Assembly: GCF_900102635.1 (NCBI RefSeq)
Contig: NZ_FMZQ01000007.1
Location: 62,001-126,000 of the forward strand
DNA from: Ectopseudomonas chengduensis
GTDB lineage: Bacteria > Pseudomonadota > Gammaproteobacteria > Pseudomonadales > Pseudomonadaceae
Length of the DNA: 64,000 nucleotides
Reading direction: 5' to 3'
The notes beneath the pieces were generated by a model. The model had not been told where the DNA came from. It did not search any database and saw only the letters and a list, made by a program, of their open reading frames with translations. Below, piece by piece: positions 55,435 to 61,877 of the stretch. The first letter of the stretch is position 1; every line of letters starts with the position of its first letter. Both the position numbers and the translations under genes were made by a program.

Positions 55435-55854
55435 ATGGTCGATCAAGCCCTGAAGCTGGAGCAAGCACTCGCACTGGGTTTCAGCTCTCTTGAAGAGTCC
55501 GAGCAGCATGAGCTGTGGCTGGAGCGCCAGGCGGAGCGCAATGCGCGCATTTCCGCTGCCGTACAGGCAGCCGACGAATCGGGCTCTCGCTTCATCGACG
55601 TACGGTTCATCGACGAACCAATGCCTGCAGAACAAACAGCGATGCAGCGTAAAGCTACCTCTGTCTATCCCACTCGCGCAGGGGCATTTCCGCCGGCCAC
55701 CTTCTTCTCCTACGAAGCTGAGTTCGCCTATATCCGTGCTGTTCAATCCGAGTACCACGGAACCTTTGGCATCTGCACCTGCCCGGCCAGTAACTTCGAG
55801 ATGCACCAGGTCGACGTGATTGGCAGTGAAAAGCACGTTGCTACCGCACGCTGA
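55435..55854 (+). CDS. Hypothetical protein
   Basis: 139 aa with GGGAGGCTACG upstream. Helical N-terminus (ESEQHELWLERQAERNARIS), then FIDVRFIDEPMPAEQTAMQR and FGICTCPASNFEMHQVDVIG. First gene of the third rightward class B unit; no family. Confidence 0.65.
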   Translation: MVDQALKLEQALALGFSSLEESEQHELWLERQAERNARISAAVQAADESGSRFIDVRFIDEPMPAEQTAMQRKATSVYPTRAGAFPPATFFSYEAEFAYIRAVQSEYHGTFGICTCPASNFEMHQVDVIGSEKHVATAR

Positions 55855-55901
55855 CAATCTCACCAGGTCGCTTGAACGCGAGAACAGATACAGGAATCAT
55901 C

Positions 55902-56198
55902 ATGGCTGCATTTGATCAGGTCGCTTATATCGCCCAGCAATTCGATGACGTAGAGAAGGCATTGAATTCGGCATGGGGAAACATCCCTGAAAGTGTCCGT
56001 ACTGCAAAGCTTGAGGCCGCAAAGCGCGCCTCTCGCTTATTGGGCTACATGGATGCAATGGAGCACGCTGGCGCTCTTTCTGCGAGTCTGGCCGGCGAAC
56101 TGAGGCCGAAACTCAACTCCATTGTTGAGCAAGCTGATGAAGCTATTGAAGAGCTTGAAAACGAGCGCTGCGATCTAGAGTCACGGCTCGACCAGTAG
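55902..56198 (+). CDS. Helical coiled-coil protein
   Basis: 98 aa from ATG 55902. YIAQQFDDVEKALNSAWGNI and a C-terminal coiled coil (IVEQADEAIEELENERCDLE). Function unknown. Confidence 0.65.
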   Translation: MAAFDQVAYIAQQFDDVEKALNSAWGNIPESVRTAKLEAAKRASRLLGYMDAMEHAGALSASLAGELRPKLNSIVEQADEAIEELENERCDLESRLDQ

Positions 56199-56228
56199 CC
56201 ACCTCGCAAGCCTGAATTGGAGAGTGCT

Positions 56229-56462
56229 ATGACCTCATTCAGTTACACCTCTGTACCGCTCCAGGGTAATTGCCGCTGGTTTGTCCGGCGCGGTGATACG
56301 GTGAAGTATGAGCGTGGTTTTCGCAGTAAGCAGGATGCCAGCGACTGGATCAGCGAATTCGGCGAGCGCCTGGACTGGCGCGCTGGCTTTACCTTCAGGC
56401 TCAAGGGCGACTCAACGCACATGGAAATCGTCAACCGGCAGGGCGACGTGGCAAAGGCCTGA
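56229..56462 (+). CDS. Small hypothetical protein
   Basis: 77 aa from ATG 56229. CRWFVRRGDTVKYERGFRSK, then DASDWISEFGERLDWRAGFT. The RGFxSKxxAxxWI pattern recalls small tyrosine-recombinase-like arm-binding domains, but the match is weak. Confidence 0.6.
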   Translation: MTSFSYTSVPLQGNCRWFVRRGDTVKYERGFRSKQDASDWISEFGERLDWRAGFTFRLKGDSTHMEIVNRQGDVAKA

Positions 56463-56478
56463 TCACTGAGAAGCCAAG

Positions 56479-56706
56479 ATGGCCAATACGACCGATAACT
56501 ACTGGGTGCAGTGGCGAAGCTACAACTCGAAGGAGAGGGGTTACTGCACTCACGCCGTCGAGTACGACGCCAACGATAATAGGGCCTTGTGCGGCGTTAT
56601 CGCCGATGACGGGGCAGGTCAGACCTTGACTGATACAAATGGGCACATTGGATGCCGGCGCTGCAAGAAGGCTCTAGCGAAACGCGGCGTCATTACCCTC
56701 GCATAA
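56479..56706 (+). CDS. Small zinc-binding protein
   Basis: 75 aa. YCTHAVEYDANDNRALCGVI and IGCRRCKKALAKRG give the Cys/His...Cys...CxxC pattern of short zinc proteins in phages and plasmids that bear the phrase ALCG...VTCxxC. Confidence 0.65.
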   Translation: MANTTDNYWVQWRSYNSKERGYCTHAVEYDANDNRALCGVIADDGAGQTLTDTNGHIGCRRCKKALAKRGVITLA

Positions 56707-56719
56707 CATGGAGATGATC

Positions 56720-57187
56720 ATGAGTGAGCTGCTGTCCCAGAATCAGCGCGGTGAAAACCTGCTGGTTATCCAGTCGTTACCAGCGTTCAGCGGAAAGGGC
56801 AAAACGCCCTTGGCGGATGCACAGGCAGAGGCGGAAGCGATGCTGGCAGAGTATCGTCAGGGCATGGAGGATGGGCTCAAGGCTGAGTGTGACCGCTATG
56901 AGTTGGTCTGCATGCACTGGCTGTTGGGGCAGAAATATGTCGGCCTCGCGTACAGCGTTGAGCTTCAGCGAGCATACTTGCTGTATGCAGGGGCAGCGCG
57001 ACCTGATCCAGAGGATGAGTCAATTTGGCTGCTTGATGCGGCCAAAGAGTTGACCATGCTCATGCGAACCCTGGTAACGCCTGATCAGTGCTCTACAGCT
57101 ATCACGTATTGGGGCGGCATCAATCAACAGCCAGTCTTTGCGTACCGCTTCAAGCTGGCTGACGCGCCCGCCAGCATCAAGTTCTGA
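56720..57187 (+). CDS. Hypothetical protein
   Basis: 155 aa from ATG 56720 (an ATG at 56708 is possible). Helical: DAQAEAEAMLAEYRQGMEDG, ECDRYELVCMHWLLGQKYVG, LDAAKELTMLMRTLVTPDQC. Family unknown. Confidence 0.65.
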   Translation: MSELLSQNQRGENLLVIQSLPAFSGKGKTPLADAQAEAEAMLAEYRQGMEDGLKAECDRYELVCMHWLLGQKYVGLAYSVELQRAYLLYAGAARPDPEDESIWLLDAAKELTMLMRTLVTPDQCSTAITYWGGINQQPVFAYRFKLADAPASIKF

Positions 57188-57247
57188 TGCGTACCCGTGC
57201 TGTAAGACCATAGTCGGCGAAGCCTGGCATGAGGCCTTACTGTTATG

Positions 57248-57267
57248 AGCCCGCCATCGCGCGGGCT
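57248..57267 (+). terminator. GC-rich hairpin
   Basis: AGCCCGC / GCGGGCT stem, 60 bp after the stop at 57187, without a T-run. Possibly a weak terminator within the operon. Confidence 0.45.
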
Positions 57268-57331
57268 TCGGCAGTAGCGGTATGCCGACTTTGGGATGCC
57301 GCAGTTCAACTTCACGACAAAAGGGCTTCCC

Positions 57332-57568
57332 ATGAGCAGTAAGCAGATCACCGTCCCATCTCAATATGCCAACTCCATGCTGGACTTGATCGAGCAGCGC
57401 CTGCACGAGATCGGCAAGAACTACCAGGCGAATGGTCAGAGCTACCAAGACGACCTGGAAATTACCGCGTTCCGCGCTATGGCTCAGCAGCTCGGGTACG
57501 ACTTTGAAATCCGTTCGGTTACTGGTGGTTTTGAGATCACCCGGCACGAGCACAAAGCGGTCGAGTGA
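57332..57568 (+). CDS. Small hypothetical protein
   Basis: 78 aa from ATG 57332. NSMLDLIEQRLHEIGKNYQA then FRAMAQQLGYDFEIRSVTGG. Helical with a strand hairpin at the end. Last gene of the class B unit. Confidence 0.65.
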   Translation: MSSKQITVPSQYANSMLDLIEQRLHEIGKNYQANGQSYQDDLEITAFRAMAQQLGYDFEIRSVTGGFEITRHEHKAVE

Positions 57569-57631
57569 TTCGCCCGATTCACCTCTGGCACCAAAGCTCA
57601 TTTGCTCCCCAGCGAGCCGACTAGCAAACAT

Positions 57632-57668
57632 GCCCCATGGCCGCTGTCTGATCAGCGGCTAATGGGGC
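57632..57668 (+). terminator. Long imperfect hairpin
   Basis: GCCCCAT...CCGCTG with CAGCGG...ATGGGGC, a 13-bp stem with a small internal loop, between the last class B gene and the class A promoter at 57724. It has no T-run but is well placed to end the upstream transcript. Confidence 0.55.
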
Positions 57669-57723
57669 TAGCGAGAGGCACCCGGCCTTTCGCGTAGCCA
57701 TCGGAAATACCCAAAATTCCCGC

Positions 57724-57758
57724 TTCCATATTCTTGATAACGAATATACAATATCAAG
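57724..57758 (+). promoter_or_regulatory. Class A promoter-operator, copy 10 (only rightward copy)
   Basis: -35 TTCCAT (57724-57729), 17 bp, -10 TACAAT (57747-57752); palindrome TTGATA-N12-TATCAA at 57734-57757. It shows the element in direct orientation and drives 57817, NdpA and the GIY-YIG gene. Confidence 0.9.
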
Positions 57759-57816
57759 CGATGGCTGTGCTCATTGCTGGCGCTGCCATCTCTATCGTTA
57801 CCAAGAGGAAAGGTCG

Positions 57817-58635
57817 ATGGGCTATCGAGAGGAGCGGCCGGACTGGCCGAACACGCCACGCGAGACGATGGCGGACGAGATCGATGCGCTGCGCGCGCGC
57901 GAGGCTGTCTGGCTCAAGCTGGCGAAGGATGCAGCTGAAGCGCTTCAGGTTTTCACGGGGCACGATAGCGGCGCAAACCTGCGTCACCGTTACGGCGAGA
58001 AATGGTGGGAGCCGATTGACGAACTGCGGGGCAAGCTGACCGTCCAGGCCTCGGCAACTCCAAAACAAACTGTCGACACACAGGCCAAGAAACTGCTGGA
58101 TGCCTGCCGTGCCGATATCGCCGCGCTGGAGGCGATCCAGCTGCCTCAACACCACCAGACCATTGCTATTCAAGAACTGATTGCTGGGGCGATGCCTCAG
58201 GACGAATGGTGGGATGCGATCCAGGCCTATGCCGACGTGCACGCAAGAGGCACTGTCCTGTTGAATGCGCCAAGTGCTGAACAGGGCAAAGGGCCGGCTG
58301 CTGACGAAGGTAGCTGTGTTGACGCCGAGCGCTGGCGCTTTTACGCCCCGCAAGTAGCGTTCCGCGTCGGGGTCACGTTTGAGCAAATGTGCAAAGAGGT
58401 TGATGACGCTATCGCGTCTGAAAAAGCGGGCTTGCCCGCAATGGTCCCCTCGAAAGCGGTAATGCCTCAGCAACTCTCGAACGTCCTGGATGTTCTTCGT
58501 TTGCTCCGATCCGACCTGTTCTTACAGCTCGAACCGAAACACGGCCCACAGGCCGCAAGCCAGTACCCGAGCATCGTCAAGGCCGATGCCTTGCTCGATG
58601 GTCATTCCAGCACCAGCACGCCAACCAACTCCTGA
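57817..58635 (+). CDS. Hypothetical protein, first gene of rightward class A operon
   Basis: 272 aa with AGAGGAAAGG upstream. N-terminal MADEIDALRAREAVWLKLAK and a central NAPSAEQGKGPAADEG linker. The C-terminal 50 residues (NVLDVLRLLRSDLFLQLEPK) are helical. No domain named. The leader from the predicted start point is about 58 nt. Confidence 0.65.
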   Translation: MGYREERPDWPNTPRETMADEIDALRAREAVWLKLAKDAAEALQVFTGHDSGANLRHRYGEKWWEPIDELRGKLTVQASATPKQTVDTQAKKLLDACRADIAALEAIQLPQHHQTIAIQELIAGAMPQDEWWDAIQAYADVHARGTVLLNAPSAEQGKGPAADEGSCVDAERWRFYAPQVAFRVGVTFEQMCKEVDDAIASEKAGLPAMVPSKAVMPQQLSNVLDVLRLLRSDLFLQLEPKHGPQAASQYPSIVKADALLDGHSSTSTPTNS

Positions 58636-58650
58636 TCCTGCGAGGTTTTC

Positions 58651-59658
58651 ATGCCCATTCGTCACTGCATCGTCCATCGAATCGACAAAAAGCCGGACGG
58701 CTCGCCGGCTTCCCTTCATACGCGCGAAAGCGAGCTGGTGCCCTCTCAGGCCTTGGAGAACCTGCTGGCCGACCTCAACGAAAGCTATAACGCCAAGCAA
58801 GGCAAAGCCTGGGGTCTGTTCCACGAGGGCTCCGGTGCCTACCCGTTAAGTGGGTGGCTGGCGCAGTACCTGGATGGCGAGCGGGACTTTGCCTCGTTCA
58901 GCCATCACGCTGCCGAACAGCTGCAACGTCTGATGGAGGAATCGAACCTGGCGGTGGGTGGCCACGTATTGTTCGCCCATTATGTCCAGGGCATGACCGA
59001 TTACCTGGCTGTCGCCATGCTGCACCAGCGTGAAGGTGTCACCCTGACCGAAGGCCTGGATATCGCGCCCACGACGCACCTCGACCTCAGTCAACTGCAC
59101 CTGGCTGCCCGGATCAACATCAGCGAATGGCGTAACAACCCCAAGTCCCGGCAGTACATCTCCTTCATCAAGGGCAAGAATGGCCGCAAGGTCTCTGACT
59201 ACTTCCGCGACTTCATCGGCTGCATGGAAGGCGTTGACGCACCTGGCGAGACCCGTGCCCTGCTGAAGGCCTTCAGCGACTTCGTGGAAAGCGAAGACCT
59301 CCCGGAAGAGCAGGCCCGCGAGAAGACCGAAACCCTGGTGGGCTACGCCACCACCCAGGCGAAGCTCGGTGAGCCGATCACCCTGGAAGAGTTGTCCGGC
59401 CTGATCGACGAAGACCGCCCGAAGGCCTTCTACGAGCACATCCGCAACAAGGACTATGGAATGGCCCCGGAATTCCCGGCAGACAAGAAGGTGCTCAACC
59501 AGTTCAAGCGCTTCACCGGCCGAGCTGAAGGTCTCTCGATCAGCTTCGAGGCGCACCTGCTGGGCTCGAAGATTGAGTACGACGAAGCGCGCGACACGCT
59601 GACGATTCGTCAGATTCCGACCCAGCTGAAAGACCAGCTCAAACGCAACAAGGATTAA
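58651..59658 (+). CDS. ndpA: Nucleoid-associated protein, YejK/NdpA family
   Basis: 335 aa, standard length. [91 protein letters not shown] and IGCMEG are YejK/NdpA landmarks in order. The family binds the nucleoid; plasmid copies may soften the effect of a new AT-rich or large replicon, or counter host silencing. Control by class A ties it to the modification-like genes. Confidence 0.92.
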   Translation: MPIRHCIVHRIDKKPDGSPASLHTRESELVPSQALENLLADLNESYNAKQGKAWGLFHEGSGAYPLSGWLAQYLDGERDFASFSHHAAEQLQRLMEESNLAVGGHVLFAHYVQGMTDYLAVAMLHQREGVTLTEGLDIAPTTHLDLSQLHLAARINISEWRNNPKSRQYISFIKGKNGRKVSDYFRDFIGCMEGVDAPGETRALLKAFSDFVESEDLPEEQAREKTETLVGYATTQAKLGEPITLEELSGLIDEDRPKAFYEHIRNKDYGMAPEFPADKKVLNQFKRFTGRAEGLSISFEAHLLGSKIEYDEARDTLTIRQIPTQLKDQLKRNKD

Positions 59659-59745
59659 CGCCGGGATTGCCCCCCTCGGGCAGCGCTCGCCGCTGCCCCG
59701 TTATTCGCTGGTTCAATCGCCCGCCACGGGCTACGGAGAGTGGCA

Positions 59746-60537
59746 ATGCCGGAGTTTTACTACCAGATCAAAGGGCGCAGGCCTCCCGAGTACGAAGGCG
59801 ACTCACCATGGGCCTGGCCGCCTGTTTTCAGCGGTCTCGTGACCGCGCCCGACCGCAAGGCCGCCAAGGCGCAGATCGATGAGGAGTACGGCCGTACGTT
59901 CCCCCAGCGCGTGCTAGCGAAGGACCTGGAGCAGCATGCTTACCTCCTGCGCATCGAGGAGGTAGACCCCAGTAATGACTACATTCTGCGGCGTTTCCGG
60001 GAGTCCTCATGCCGAGAGTGCGGCAGCACGTTTCGCCTGATCGACAAGTACAACGACTTCCACGCCGACTACAGGGGGGCTGACTACTGCTCATACCGCT
60101 GCTCAGTTGACGGGAAGGCACGCGAAGTTCAGGAGTTCCGCCTGACCAACGAAGGCAAGCTGCCGCCAGTTATCTACCAGATTCGCCAGAAGTCTTCAGG
60201 CATGGCCTATGTCGGCCAGACCACTCAGCCCTTCACCTTGCGCTGGTGGCAGCACCTGACTGTCCCTACCGGTTGCAAGTTTCACAAAGCGATCCATGCG
60301 AGCCATCCAACCGACTGGGAGTACTCGATTCTGGAGGTCATCGTAATCCCGGATGACTGTAAGGATCGCGCCGCGTACATTACGCAGCGGGAAAGCCATT
60401 GGATCGCAGCTCTGAACTCGATAGAACAGGGGTTCAACACGGCGCGCCCGGCTGGGTTTAACCCGAGCACAAATGACTTGTTTAGCGCAGCGCCAGCCGC
60501 CGACGAAATGAGCGCTCAAGTAGGAGAGCCCGTATGA
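59746..60537 (+). CDS. GIY-YIG nuclease-domain protein
   Basis: 263 aa from ATG 59746 with GGAGAG upstream. A zinc finger comes first (SSCRECGSTFRLIDKYN then YCSYRCS, about residues 88-122), then a GIY-YIG domain from about 143: PPVIYQIRQKSSGMAYVGQT (the IYQI and YVGQT strands), LRWWQHL and EQGFNTARPAG (GFNT at the usual Asn end). Known members nick or cut DNA. Probably part of the class A operon 57817-60537. Confidence 0.85.
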   Translation: MPEFYYQIKGRRPPEYEGDSPWAWPPVFSGLVTAPDRKAAKAQIDEEYGRTFPQRVLAKDLEQHAYLLRIEEVDPSNDYILRRFRESSCRECGSTFRLIDKYNDFHADYRGADYCSYRCSVDGKAREVQEFRLTNEGKLPPVIYQIRQKSSGMAYVGQTTQPFTLRWWQHLTVPTGCKFHKAIHASHPTDWEYSILEVIVIPDDCKDRAAYITQRESHWIAALNSIEQGFNTARPAGFNPSTNDLFSAAPAADEMSAQVGEPV

Positions 60538-60917
60538 AGTCCATCAGTAGCATCGCTTCCCTGGTCTTCCTGGGCGTTCTTGCGGGCGTATTCCTCGGTA
60601 TCCGGTCAAATGCTGCTGAGGTGATGCTTCCGGATTGGTTTCAATCGCCAGTAGAGCTTGTGGCTGTGGCCCTGTATGCAGTTGCAGCCATGGTGATCGC
60701 CCGTCGTGCGTCAACCCTGCTCAACGGCTGTGCCAACCAAAGCGGGCTGCTTCTGTGCTGGTGCAGTCCTACAGTACTGGCCGCACTTGAACCAGCCGCG
60801 CCTTCGCTCGTGTCGCAGAACATCGCTGCGATCATTGTGCTGGTCTCACCACTGGTCATGATCGGCGCGCTGCGGCAGCCCCCGACGAAGGCGGGCCTTT
60901 CGGCGCGATCCTTGTAG
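60534..60917 (+). CDS. Inner-membrane protein
   Basis: 127 aa. Hydrophobic helices at IASLVFLGVLAGVFLGI, VELVAVALYAVAAMVIA and AAIIVLVSPLVMIGAL; the start overlaps the GIY-YIG stop (ATGA). Unknown function. Confidence 0.65.
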   Translation: MKSISSIASLVFLGVLAGVFLGIRSNAAEVMLPDWFQSPVELVAVALYAVAAMVIARRASTLLNGCANQSGLLLCWCSPTVLAALEPAAPSLVSQNIAAIIVLVSPLVMIGALRQPPTKAGLSARSL

Positions 60918-60976
60918 CGGGTAGCAGTCCAAGCCCGCCGGCCGGAACCAACCACCACTCTGCCAGGAATCAGATA

Positions 60977-61327
60977 ATGACATCCAACAGCACGCAATCC
61001 GCAAATGAGATCATCGACGCTCACAAGCAATTCTTCTCGACGAAGCAGGCAGAGGTAGATGCGGAGATCATGACCGCTGCATTCGATCAAGCAAAGGCTC
61101 CCGATGACATGTCGAGAATGCGCAGTGCTGCGGAGTACTTCCGGCAGCATGCTGCGTTTGCTGTGTCAGCACCTTTAACTGACGCGGAAACGAGGCAGGA
61201 TGTTTTCGTAGTCGCACGTGCGTATGCGTTTTGCATTGAAGGTAAAGTCGCGCCAGCCGAGTGGATGAAGTGGATTGCATGCTGCTTCAGGGTGCAAGCA
61301 GCGAAAGCGGCGTTTTCTCCGGCCTAA
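60977..61327 (+). CDS. Hypothetical helical protein
   Basis: 116 aa. ANEIIDAHKQFFSTKQAEVD and MKWIACCFRVQAAKAAFSP. Entirely helical in appearance. RBS AGGAATCAG. Unknown family. Confidence 0.65.
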   Translation: MTSNSTQSANEIIDAHKQFFSTKQAEVDAEIMTAAFDQAKAPDDMSRMRSAAEYFRQHAAFAVSAPLTDAETRQDVFVVARAYAFCIEGKVAPAEWMKWIACCFRVQAAKAAFSPA

Positions 61328-61346
61328 TTGCTTCAGGAACCCCATC

Positions 61347-61670
61347 ATGACTGACCAAAACGAAAACGCATCTGACCCTTTCTCACTTCGGCGAGATGGT
61401 TCCCAGTTGATCGCGATCACACCTGAAGGCAGCGAAATAGCAATCGGCACAATCGAAGAGTTCGATATTGACCAGTTGCGTAAGGCTGAAGAGGCGCTAA
61501 ATAGCCCCCCAATGACTGACGACGAAATTGCACTCCTCGACAGCCTGTTAGACCGCTATCGCCATGTCATTCAATTCCTTGACCCTACTGATGCAGATGT
61601 GGCCCAGCAGCGGTTCATGGAACTGGCGGACCTTTGCGCCGGCCGTTGCTTAACCGTTGACGATAGGTGA
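61347..61670 (+). CDS. Hypothetical acidic protein
   Basis: 107 aa from ATG 61347 with AGGAACCCC upstream. SLRRDGSQLIAITPEGSEIA, then a helical acidic part (DDEIALLDSLLDRYRHVIQF). Family unknown. Confidence 0.65.
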   Translation: MTDQNENASDPFSLRRDGSQLIAITPEGSEIAIGTIEEFDIDQLRKAEEALNSPPMTDDEIALLDSLLDRYRHVIQFLDPTDADVAQQRFMELADLCAGRCLTVDDR

Positions 61671-61707
61671 GCGCCTTGAGCGGAACCCGGTAGTCCTGCA
61701 CGCGGAT

Positions 61708-61836
61708 ATGACTGCAAGGAAGCGGCTGGCGTGGCTGGATGCCCCCTCGCAGCGACAGCATACGCCGGCAGGTGTCACCAGGGCGCTCACCTATCCACAC
61801 GGGGAACTGTACATCTCCGATATGCCAACACAATAA
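61708..61836 (+). CDS. Very small hypothetical protein
   Basis: 42 aa: MTARKRLAWLDAPSQRQHTP, then RALTYPHGELYISDMPTQ. It fills the gap before the restriction-modification gene; no clear RBS, so support is modest. Confidence 0.4.
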   Translation: MTARKRLAWLDAPSQRQHTPAGVTRALTYPHGELYISDMPTQ

Positions 61837-61877
61837 GAGATCGGGCTATCGAGTCATGATCGTTAAAGGAAGTATCT

